From the NCBI GenBank assembly GCA_947175645.1, contig CAMWNP010000016.1, positions 1 to 60,952 on the forward strand: a stretch of 60,952 bases of DNA. The letters are read 5' to 3'. This DNA comes from an uncultured Porphyromonadaceae bacterium. Lineage in GTDB: Bacteria > Bacteroidota > Bacteroidia > Bacteroidales > Muribaculaceae. Under the pieces are notes generated by a model, which ran no database searches, had not been told where the DNA came from, and saw nothing but the letters and a program-made list of their open reading frames with translations. This document shows positions 24,801-31,329 of this stretch, one piece after another (position 1 is the stretch's first letter; each line of letters opens with the position of its first letter). The position numbers were made by a program, and so were the translations under genes.

Positions 24801-26428
24801 AAACCGACAAGACTCGTCTTGAAATTATAGTTCTCTGCGAAGGTGAGCGTAAAACCGTCACCGACATTGAATACGCTGACGACACCCACAACCTCTGGAC
24901 CAAAAAGGTTGTTGACCTTGCAGAATACAAGGATAAGGCAATCCAACTTATCATCCGCTACTATTCTGACGGACTCGTATATTGCTTCTTCGACAACATG
25001 AAGTTCATGGATATGCCTGACTACGACATCAACGCCGTATCCGTAACCGCTCCTAAAACAGTCACCGGAGGCGAACCGTTCGAGGTAACTGCCAAAGTGG
25101 AAAATGTTGGACGTCTGGCCGTTGCGGACTTTGACGTTGAACTTCTTGCCAACGGTAAAGTTGTAGCAACCAAAAAGGTTGAGTCACTTGCTGCCGGCGA
25201 AACTGCCGATGTGATTTTCGAACAGGTTATAACCATGGCTCAGGACAAGGTTGTAGAATACACCGCCCACGTGGTAAGTTCAGCCGACCTTGACGATAGC
25301 AACGACGTAACTCCCAAGGCCGCCAAAGTGACCCGCGAGGAAAGTACTCTGCCTGCGGTAACAAACTTCACCGGCAAGAAAACTGCAGAAGGGAATCTCC
25401 TCACATGGGATGCTGTCACCCCCGAAGATCTTCCCTATGATCCCACTGTGGAATCATTTGAAAATGCCGATCCCTTCACCAAAGCATATCCGGAATGGAC
25501 ATTCGTTGACCGTGACGGCAAACCTTGTGGAGGAACAGGCAACATCGCCATTCCTAACCATGAATATGGAGTGGATCCTGAGTCATTCATAGTGATAGAC
25601 GGAACATACAGCGGTTTTGCAAACTCATCTTATGCAAAAGAGTACACCGCCGCTGACGGTAAACAATACTTAGGCTCGCTCTGGACCAAAGGGGACGCTG
25701 ACGGAACAATCGCCACCTCCGATGACTGGGCTATCTCACCCCTGCTCAAGGGATGTGCGCAGACCGTAACGTTCTTCGCAAAGAATGCTTCAATCAACTA
25801 TAGTGAATTCCTCCAGATCTGGTATGCCACTTCAGATACCACTGATCCTGATGAATTCACAATGGTCAAGGATTTCAATAACAACGGATACAACTACCGG
25901 ATCATCCGCACCGACGGCTGGGGCGAGTTCTCCGTTGATCTTCCCGAAGGAGCGGTACGCATGGCTTTCCGATGCGTGTCAAACGATGGTATGATGCTCA
26001 TGCTGGACAATGTTTCATACCTTGCTGCCGACGCAACTGTAGGCCTGGAACACAAAGGCTACAACATCTACTGCGATGGTGCAAAACTCAATGAGTCACC
26101 CCTCACCGCCAATACATTTACCCACACTGACACCACCGCTGACCACACCTACCATGTGACAGCAGTCTACAACCGTGGTGAGTCAGAGGCAAGCGAACCT
26201 GTATTCATCGCAGTCTCAGGTGTAGACGAAATCTTCGCCAACGGTCTTGACATTGAGGTCGAAGGGAAGCAGATCATCATCACCGGAGCAACCGACAACA
26301 ATGTCCGGGTAATAGCCGCCGACGGTAAGACTGTATTTACCGCACAGGGTGACTGCCGCACCACTGTTGTCCCCGGTTTCTATCTTGTAGCCGTAGGTGA
26401 AACCGTAGTCAAGGTAGTGGTGAAATAA
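21839..26428 (+). CDS. Giant secreted multi-domain surface protein, T9SS-type C-terminus
   Basis: A 1529-residue secreted protein. Domains seen: signal peptide (1-20); a ~250-residue propeller-like region (VAYDPTSGKVYGLFSG, GVAIDKFGQAYGID); Fn3-like repeats; a choice-of-anchor J-type sandwich (~540-690) starting TFEQHKVID; more Fn3; a CARDB-like domain (~1060-1170, VSVTAPKTVTGGEPFEVTAK); a second anchor-J domain (~1195-1400) with DDWAISPLL; Fn3. It ends in a ~70-residue T9SS type A-like sorting domain (VRVIAADGKTVF, GFYLVAVGETVVKVVV). It is probably secreted and anchored through the type IX system, with an adhesive or peptidase-associated role. Monocistronic. Confidence 0.85.
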   Translation: MKKIVSVLLLWILGFTLTQAETQQGQRRMADSETSPEVSRIVAKADNRSAAAALTARSVAAPGSSLITSPASPSLKHGITSRLSAHQPRKVSSTLDVYGTVIFADSWTSSDAPYGVYKIPVANGAVSDKLFGVNKNPIFSFFDGEQSVYTLYELAYGTWVMGYDLYVYDTESKKNVNIIEFDDLPIKATDVAYDPTSGKVYGLFSGEYYGSDYRYWGYLDIKTKKVISIVNYDFSLRGVAIDKFGQAYGIDLEGALYKIEKETGAYTKIGGSGCPGLKYMSSAAYNDKDNNIMLTYSNDNGGGMVSIDPATGNATEVSVFADGDEVIGLYIPFQAPDKAPATPSFSVACAEGSMQADFTVGMPETLFDGTSAAGQGMGYRIYANGSEILSGNSVAGATVKVSKTLTASGITNFVAVATNAEGESNQAKASCYVGKGTPAATGKALLSYENGSLILTWEAVTESSDGGYINPADVRYDVVDSENNVVASDLAVTTWSKPQAIPSTMTGYSFGVIAKYDGKTSKAIMSNSIFLGHYTAPATVSFLSAGTFEQHKVIDANADGSTWVADTSKGATYKYNKNNDGDDWLISPAFYLEAGKAYDFQALAHAYGDKYPEKIEICMGTAPAAEAMTTTLVETTTLGGASQALTANVAPTVSGEYYFGFHAVSDAYQWSLYLTQYSISEPFGATAPDCVTDLTLTPDITGDLNVAISFKAPAKTVVGANYTGGMKVNILRDGEAVATIDATAGATATYTDKVTEAGEHTYTVITANLAGDTGRSASANVFVGPNVPNAPVDVKAVENAQNLGELTLTWKDPETDIAGNPLLPSNLKYNVYFYDTAKEGFTLLNAEPISERTYTFRAQSADAPQAFAQVLIETINRGVVAQEYAGPGMVAVGPGYTLPVAMTCLEDAKKYNLGMDDWDGCEFGMKTDGEMSSVTSQDGDGQFFYGERVGSSATLGMGKGVGDFIFGKVDLKGAKNPVFSLYTWKITETDKTRLEIIVLCEGERKTVTDIEYADDTHNLWTKKVVDLAEYKDKAIQLIIRYYSDGLVYCFFDNMKFMDMPDYDINAVSVTAPKTVTGGEPFEVTAKVENVGRLAVADFDVELLANGKVVATKKVESLAAGETADVIFEQVITMAQDKVVEYTAHVVSSADLDDSNDVTPKAAKVTREESTLPAVTNFTGKKTAEGNLLTWDAVTPEDLPYDPTVESFENADPFTKAYPEWTFVDRDGKPCGGTGNIAIPNHEYGVDPESFIVIDGTYSGFANSSYAKEYTAADGKQYLGSLWTKGDADGTIATSDDWAISPLLKGCAQTVTFFAKNASINYSEFLQIWYATSDTTDPDEFTMVKDFNNNGYNYRIIRTDGWGEFSVDLPEGAVRMAFRCVSNDGMMLMLDNVSYLAADATVGLEHKGYNIYCDGAKLNESPLTANTFTHTDTTADHTYHVTAVYNRGESEASEPVFIAVSGVDEIFANGLDIEVEGKQIIITGATDNNVRVIAADGKTVFTAQGDCRTTVVPGFYLVAVGETVVKVVVK

Positions 26429-26453
26429 TCACCCCCCTGAATAATACTCCATC

Positions 26454-26494
26454 AACAGGCTGCGCCAACATACGGTGCAGCCTGTTTTGTTTTT
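26454..26494 (+). terminator. Terminator of the large secreted protein
   Basis: A 10-bp stem AACAGGCTGC/GCAGCCTGTT with a 13-base loop and TTGTTTTT, 26 bases after the stop. Confidence 0.85.
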
Positions 26495-26522
26495 CAGCAA
26501 CAATAATAACACCGGATTCGGG

Positions 26523-26537
26523 CGGGGAACCGGGTCT
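26523..26537. repeat. Possible remnant of the IS5-type terminal repeat
   Basis: GGGGAACCGGGTC followed by TTA matches the outer end of the inverted repeats at 28653 and 34029. No partner end or internal sequence is present, so this is a fragment or chance similarity. Confidence 0.3.
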
Positions 26538-26596
26538 TAGTACAAAGCCTGGTCAAGCCCCCGCCAAAAATAAAAAATGAAAAACTTTAAAAAAAA

Positions 26597-26628
26597 TTTG
26601 CACAGATGAAAAAATGTCCGTAACTTTG
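26597..26628 (+). promoter_or_regulatory. Promoter of tRNA-Val
   Basis: TTTG (26597-26600), exactly 20 bases, TAACTTTG (26621-26628). Full consensus match, about 27 bases before the tRNA. Confidence 0.88.
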
Positions 26629-26655
26629 CATCGCAAATGACCAAGGAACACACAC

Positions 26656-26730
26656 GGGCGTTTAGCTCAGCTGGTTCAGAGCATCTGCCTTACAAGCAGA
26701 GGGTCGGCGGTTCGAATCCGTCAACGCCCA
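26656..26730 (+). tRNA. tRNA-Val(TAC)
   Basis: A 75-nt tRNA. The acceptor GGGCGTT/AACGCCC is fully paired, the anticodon loop is CTTACAA giving TAC, the T arm is GGTTCGAATCC and the discriminator is A. CCA is not encoded. Confidence 0.95.
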
Positions 26731-26748
26731 CGGAAGTTGATAACAAAA

Positions 26749-26786
26749 GACAACCTGTCGTTAATGGCGGCAGGTTGTCCTTTTTT
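26749..26786 (+). terminator. Terminator of tRNA-Val
   Basis: A long stem GACAACCTGTCG/CGGCAGGTTGTC with one mismatch and a 7-base loop, followed by six T residues, 18 bases after the tRNA. Confidence 0.88.
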
Positions 26787-26865
26787 ATTCCGGTCTTAAT
26801 TCTTGAAGGTCAGGCGGGCGCATGGCAACCACAGTGTGTGTCGGTACCATACACGGATGTATCGG

Positions 26866-27399
26866 TCATGAGACGGGATGGTGTCCGCCAAGTCGTTTGA
26901 AAAGGGGGCTTTTTTGTAGTTGGCGGCGGGTGACGTGGTAATGGGTCATACCGTAGCGATAACTGTAGACACGGAACCCTAAGCCACTCATGAATCTGAT
27001 GGCGGCACGGTTGTTAGCCGATGAACTGACTACGTGCGCACCTCTGTCGAGCAGTCGTGTGATAAGGAGTATGAGCCCGCGGTAGATGTGCATGCAATCT
27101 CCCGGCGAGCGGGCCCATGCGCCGCCATGTAGTCCAATAACCCCACGCCTGGCATCGATGAGCATCATTGTCAGGAAGCCGTAGGTCTTGCCTGAGGGGA
27201 TGTTACGCAAAATCCTTACAGCAACTGTGTCGGGACAATCCGATACGAACTGTCTGAACTCACCCTCGGTTGAGTACTCTGAGAAGATTTTATTCCATTC
27301 GGTTTGTTTAAACCGACTGACAACGGTATCCCCGTCAGTGTACTCTGACCATTGGAGTGGGCCGGTTTCAAGTGATGGTTGCAGGTATTTCTTGATCAC
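26866..27399 (-). CDS. Probable GNAT-like acetyltransferase
   Basis: A 177-residue protein. The central part reads VAVRILRNIPSGKTYGFLTMMLID, GLHGGAWARSPGDCMHIYRGLILLITRLLD and ANNRAAIRFMSGLGFRVYSYRYG (shown apart), the beta-strand, helix and NNRAAIRFMSGLGF pattern typical of GNAT enzymes. The usual Q/RxxGxG loop is poorly matched, so catalytic competence is uncertain. It starts with GTG immediately after the stop of the upstream coiled-coil gene (TAAGTG), so the two are coupled. Confidence 0.6.
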   Translation of the reverse strand: MIKKYLQPSLETGPLQWSEYTDGDTVVSRFKQTEWNKIFSEYSTEGEFRQFVSDCPDTVAVRILRNIPSGKTYGFLTMMLIDARRGVIGLHGGAWARSPGDCMHIYRGLILLITRLLDRGAHVVSSSANNRAAIRFMSGLGFRVYSYRYGMTHYHVTRRQLQKSPLFKRLGGHHPVS

Positions 27400-27633
27400 T
27401 TATTTTCCCTTTTTTTTCTCTTTTTCTCGGGCATCTGCCAATTGTTTCTTCCAACGTTCTACTTCGCGTTGAAGACGTTTTACATCATCAGCCTTATCTT
27501 CACGAAGTTTCTTTTTTACTTTAGGGTCAGTCGCACGACTGATTTTGTCGTCATAGCCCCGTTTTTTTTGTTCAAGATTTCTCTTGGCCTGTTCAAGGCC
27601 TGCTTTACACTGGTCTACATTAGATGATCCCAT
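27400..27633 (-). CDS. Small highly charged coiled-coil protein
   Basis: A 77-residue protein, over a third Lys/Arg/Glu/Asp, forming one long helix (QAKRNLEQKKRGYDDKI, then DKADDVKRLQREVERWKKQL). The ATG at 27633 is preferred: the frame is open to 27816 but that part overlaps the GIY-YIG gene and is unlike the rest. Middle gene of a three-gene cluster. Function unknown; nucleic-acid or protein binding are possible. Confidence 0.55.
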   Translation of the reverse strand: MGSSNVDQCKAGLEQAKRNLEQKKRGYDDKISRATDPKVKKKLREDKADDVKRLQREVERWKKQLADAREKEKKKGK

Positions 27634-27664
27634 ATCAATAAAATTTTTGAGGTGAATAAATTGG

Positions 27665-28207
27665 TCATTTTTTGTGGATTTTACGCAGGTACTTAAGTAC
27701 CTTTTTGATTTCTTTTGGGGTCGACCGGGCCGACCGGATGTTGAGCGGATAGTAGTAATCAGCGCGTGACAACTCACTTGCCTCGATCTGCTCGGCTGTG
27801 GGCAGACTATCAACATTTAGATACTCGATAAGGCAGTGGGTGTCCATGAAGTCATTGACCATATCCTGATTAGCACTCAGGTCGGTGGCTGTCAGTGCTC
27901 CGAGGGCCTGTCTAAGTGTAGAGATGGTCCCGGCCTTGATGGCGCTCGCAGTGTGGGTTTGTGCTATGTGCCATTCAAGTCTTGCTCTGAGGTTTTTGCT
28001 GATGCCGAAGTAGATGGCCAGATATTGTCGGCCCTCAATCTCACGGGTCTGTAGCCGTGAGAGTCCGGCAACAGGGAGCGGAGATAGTAACGGGAGTGCT
28101 GCCGAAAGGTCACACCACCACCGGTAAATGCCGGGGGTGGTGTCAATACGGACCGGTGCGTTGTCACTAAGTAATGCTCTAAGGTCTTTAGCGCTATGGA
28201 TATTCAT
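27665..28207 (-). CDS. GIY-YIG-domain protein
   Basis: A 180-residue protein with a GIY-YIG nuclease-like core: PGIYRWWC, then LAIYFGISKNLRARLEWH with the conserved Arg. The two tyrosine strands are separated by an unusually long insert (~40 residues). Start at 28207 chosen because the upstream extension to 28258 has no family features. Comparable proteins are DNA endonucleases or repair factors; the family is often found in mobile or defence contexts. Heads a cluster with the charged coiled coil and the acetyltransferase-like gene. Confidence 0.65.
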   Translation of the reverse strand: MNIHSAKDLRALLSDNAPVRIDTTPGIYRWWCDLSAALPLLSPLPVAGLSRLQTREIEGRQYLAIYFGISKNLRARLEWHIAQTHTASAIKAGTISTLRQALGALTATDLSANQDMVNDFMDTHCLIEYLNVDSLPTAEQIEASELSRADYYYPLNIRSARSTPKEIKKVLKYLRKIHKK

Positions 28208-28342
28208 AATGGTTAACGTGGGTTCGATATAAGGAATCAGAACAAAGATTGCCCACAACGGAACGCCGGTTCAGTGGTGACACGCCCTCTTATTATGTAA
28301 CATCCTTGATAGTTTTATTCTTTTTTCTTCGCTGTTTTCTTA

Positions 28343-28653
28343 GACCCGGTTCCCCAATATTTGTTAATGCTGAGGTAAGGTAACTTTTTGCCACAGTACA
28401 CAATTACAAGTGCCAAAATTCGGTTATATGAATTTAATCATTTGCAACATGTCAGGATAAATTGGGATATAAATCCTTACATATCATTATTCTTACTTAT
28501 CCGTGGCATGAGTTACCATTGGCAAGGCCAATCGTCATGCATCCGCGTCCGCTTGTTTCGGTCACAATGCAACCGCATTGCTCTCTCACTGCGCGAACAG
28601 ATCTGCATAACGCTTGACCGCCTCAGTATTAACAAATATCGGGAAACCGGGTC
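28343..28653. mobile_element. Non-autonomous IS5/IS1031-type element (MITE-like), copy A
   Basis: A 311-bp element with ~34-bp terminal inverted repeats starting GACCCGGTTCC (left 28343-28376, right 28620-28653), flanked by a TTA duplication (28340-28342 and 28654-28656). Bases ~28419-28471 match the start of the IS at the window end and ~28472-28653 match its other end, so the transposase has been deleted. The right-hand TTA is the reverse of the TAA stop of the GH57 gene. Confidence 0.88.
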
Positions 28654-30036
28654 TTAGTTTTGGGTTGTTTTGTCGCGGATTTTTTTTTCCTTGACCGGCT
28701 TCTTGATTGTTTCGCGTGTGGCATGTTCCTCGTTGATATGTTCGAGGTTGAGCCTCATTGACCCAAGTTCTTTGTTGAGGGTTTCAATCTCGCGTGCCTG
28801 GTTGCGGATGGTTGTCAGCAGGGAGTTGAGTTCTTCGTTTTCTATAGACTGAGGGAACTGTTCTTCTACGCGCACCATGAAGTCAGAAAGGATATTCATG
28901 TAGTTGGTGAATGCCTGATAAGGTGTTTCATAAGGGGAGAAGTGAGAGTGTACTTCGCCGTCGTTCTTATGTTTTGTCGACATGTAGAAGAGGTGGTCAG
29001 AGGCCTGCAGATACCAGTAATCCTGTTTCAGGCGTCGGTCGTCACACAGGCGTACGCGTTCGGCTACGGAGTATAGTTTGCTGAAAGCCTCGTTCTGGAG
29101 TTTGTTTCCGAGCCATGCAGAGGTGTCGCGTGCTTCGTCGGCCCATGAAATGGGGTGAAGGACAGAGATGGTGTCGACAGGTTTAAGTTTTGCCACGGCT
29201 TCGGATGGAGTGATGAAGTTGATACCGCTTTCATGGGCGAATCGGGGCAGCGCTTCAAGGAACTGGAAGATGCCGCTTTCACGTGGTTGCATTCCACCGA
29301 AGGTCTCGAGGTTCATGAATAGGTTGACAATCTGTTCATCGGCGGGTGTGGAGGCAATCCATCCTATGTATTTGTCAGCGGTGAGGGGGTATTCGCTCCA
29401 CTCCGGATTTGAGAAGCGGAAAGCGATGTCGTCGCTGAGTTTGTCGTTCTTGAAGAGTATCTTCAGTTTCGGGGCTGAGGCAGCGGAGTAAACGTAGTTG
29501 GGTGATTTCCATCCGAGGATGTGTTTTGCCCCTTCGGTGATTACCCCTTTGTAGCCCATAGCAAGGATCTGCGGGGCGATTTCGTCATCGTAGATCAACT
29601 CCGTGTTACGGAACACTTTGGGTTTCTGTCCGAAGAGTTCGCGGATTTTTTCGCCATGAACCTTAACCTGTTCTGCAAACTCTTCAGGGTCGGCGAGTGA
29701 TGCCAGTGAGTGGGCGTAGGTTTCTGCAATAAATTCAACGGAACCGGTTTTGGCGAGTTTCTTGAGGAGATCGAGGAATTCGGGAGTGTGCTGCTCAATC
29801 TGTTCAAGTGCGGAACCGGAGACGGAAATGGCGCAACGGAATTTGCCTTCTGACTGTTCGATCATGCGTAGGAGCGACTCTGCAGCCGGAATGTAACTGT
29901 TCTGAGCGATACGGGTTATGATGTCATCGTTAGCGAAGTCATCATAGTAATAGTGGTCGTTACCGATATCAAAGAAGCGGTAGCGTTTGAGTCGGAACGG
30001 CTGGTGTATCTGGAAGTAAAAACAAATTGCTTTCAT
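28654..30036 (-). CDS. GH57 alpha-amylase/glucan-branching-type hydrolase
   Basis: A 460-residue cytosolic GH57 glycoside hydrolase acting on alpha-glucans. The N-terminus FYFQIHQPFRL is family region 1. The catalytic nucleophile is Glu ~145 in FRNTELIYDD. The polysaccharide-deacetylase-like barrel is followed by a helical bundle (~300-460), the last part a coiled coil rich in Lys/Glu. Third gene of the glycogen operon (GH133, GT4, GH57). Its TAA stop lies inside the target duplication of MITE copy A, so the product is unchanged but any original downstream sequence is now 314 bases away. Confidence 0.9.
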   Translation of the reverse strand: MKAICFYFQIHQPFRLKRYRFFDIGNDHYYYDDFANDDIITRIAQNSYIPAAESLLRMIEQSEGKFRCAISVSGSALEQIEQHTPEFLDLLKKLAKTGSVEFIAETYAHSLASLADPEEFAEQVKVHGEKIRELFGQKPKVFRNTELIYDDEIAPQILAMGYKGVITEGAKHILGWKSPNYVYSAASAPKLKILFKNDKLSDDIAFRFSNPEWSEYPLTADKYIGWIASTPADEQIVNLFMNLETFGGMQPRESGIFQFLEALPRFAHESGINFITPSEAVAKLKPVDTISVLHPISWADEARDTSAWLGNKLQNEAFSKLYSVAERVRLCDDRRLKQDYWYLQASDHLFYMSTKHKNDGEVHSHFSPYETPYQAFTNYMNILSDFMVRVEEQFPQSIENEELNSLLTTIRNQAREIETLNKELGSMRLNLEHINEEHATRETIKKPVKEKKIRDKTTQN

Positions 30037-30048
30037 GAGTTGTGTGGG

Positions 30049-31311
30049 TTAGTTTTGACCTAAGATGTCTTTGTAGATTTTGATTACTTTTGCTCCTGCT
30101 TTGTCCCATGTAATCCGGTTGACTTCCTTGAGACCGTCTTCGCGGAGTTGCTTGTACATTGCCGGATAGGTTATTATGGAGTATATTGCGTCAGCCATAG
30201 CGTCGATGTCCCAGTAGTCGGTTTTGATGACGTTGTCAAGTATTTCGGCACATCCTGATTGTTTTGAAATAATCGACGGGACACCCATCTGCATAGCCTC
30301 AAGGGGAGATATTCCGAAGGGCTCTGAGACTGAGGGCATTATGTAGACGTCAGAGGCCTTGAGCATTTCGTAGACCTGTTTCCCCTTCTGGAAGCCGGGG
30401 AAGTGGAACCGGTCGGCGATGCCGCGTTCGGCGGCGAGAGAGATCATTTTGTCCATCATGTCGCCTGACCCTGCCATCACGAATCGTACGTTGGGGGTGA
30501 GTTTGAGGACTCTTGCAGCCGCTTCCACGAAGTATTCCGGACCTTTCTGCATTGTTATTCGGCCGAGGAATGTGACTATTTTGTCTTTTGGTTTTTCCAC
30601 TTGGATATCAAGGAGTTCCTGACTGAGTGGAATCACGGCGTTGTGTACGGTGGTGACTTTAGCGGGGTCTATGCCATATTTTTCAATTACAGTTCTGCGA
30701 GTGAGTTCGGAAACCGTAATGATGTGGTCGGCATGTATCATGCCGTCGCGTTCGATGTTGAACACGGTGGGATTGACGTTTCCGCGGCTTCGGTCATAGT
30801 CAGTGGCGTGAACGTGTATCACAAGAGGTTTTCCGGTTACTTGCTTGGCATGTATTCCGGCGGGGTATGTCAGCCAGTCGTGGGAGTGGATTATGTCAAA
30901 GTCTATGGTTCGCGCTACCACTCCTGCCATGATTGAGTAGTTGTTGATTTCCTCGAGGAGGTTGTCGGGGTACCGGCCTGAGAATTCAATACACCCTAAG
31001 TCGTTGAGGCGCATGTAGTTGAAGTCAGCGTAGATGTGGTCACGCAGGCGGAAGTAAAGGTCGGGATTCATTAGATTTCCTATGCGGCTTTCCACGTAGT
31101 CCCAACTGACATCACGCCATGCCACCGGAACCTGTGAGGCTCCTATGATGTGGGCGAAACTTTTGTCTTCGTCGCCGTAGGGCTTGGGAATAACGAATGT
31201 TATGTCCATGTCGCCACATTCCCACATCCCTTTGGTCAAGCCGTAACTTGCGGTGCCTAATCCCCCGAGGATGTGTGGCGGGAATTCCCAGCCGAACATT
31301 AATGCTTTCAT
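30049..31311 (-). CDS. GT4 glycosyltransferase, glycogen-synthase-like
   Basis: A 420-residue GT-B glycosyltransferase. The N-terminal KALMFGWEFPPHILGGLGTAS is the donor-loop signature of glycogen/starch synthase-like enzymes; HSHDWLTYPAGI and HVHATDYDRSRGN follow. The C-terminal GT1/GT4 half has FLGRITMQKGPEYFVEAA and the retaining-GT signature PSVSEPFGISPLEAMQMG. Probably extends alpha-1,4-glucan from a nucleotide sugar, in line with its position between debranching enzyme and GH57 hydrolase (spacings 12 and 18 bases). Confidence 0.88.
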   Translation of the reverse strand: MKALMFGWEFPPHILGGLGTASYGLTKGMWECGDMDITFVIPKPYGDEDKSFAHIIGASQVPVAWRDVSWDYVESRIGNLMNPDLYFRLRDHIYADFNYMRLNDLGCIEFSGRYPDNLLEEINNYSIMAGVVARTIDFDIIHSHDWLTYPAGIHAKQVTGKPLVIHVHATDYDRSRGNVNPTVFNIERDGMIHADHIITVSELTRRTVIEKYGIDPAKVTTVHNAVIPLSQELLDIQVEKPKDKIVTFLGRITMQKGPEYFVEAAARVLKLTPNVRFVMAGSGDMMDKMISLAAERGIADRFHFPGFQKGKQVYEMLKASDVYIMPSVSEPFGISPLEAMQMGVPSIISKQSGCAEILDNVIKTDYWDIDAMADAIYSIITYPAMYKQLREDGLKEVNRITWDKAGAKVIKIYKDILGQN

Positions 31312-31329
31312 AATAAGTGTTTTAAGGGA

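Noticed and set aside
22000-26000. Antisense open frames of 60-90 residues within the large secreted protein gene
   Set aside because: They follow the codon pattern of the sense gene, have no start signals and no recognisable domains.
26866-27633. Classic GNAT toxin with ribbon-helix-helix antitoxin
   Set aside because: The partner is a Lys/Glu-rich coiled coil without a ribbon-helix-helix pattern, and the GNAT lacks a clear acetyl-CoA loop. A looser functional link is kept as a finding.
27634-27816. N-terminal extension of the charged coiled-coil protein
   Set aside because: It lies inside the GIY-YIG gene and its composition differs from the rest of the protein.
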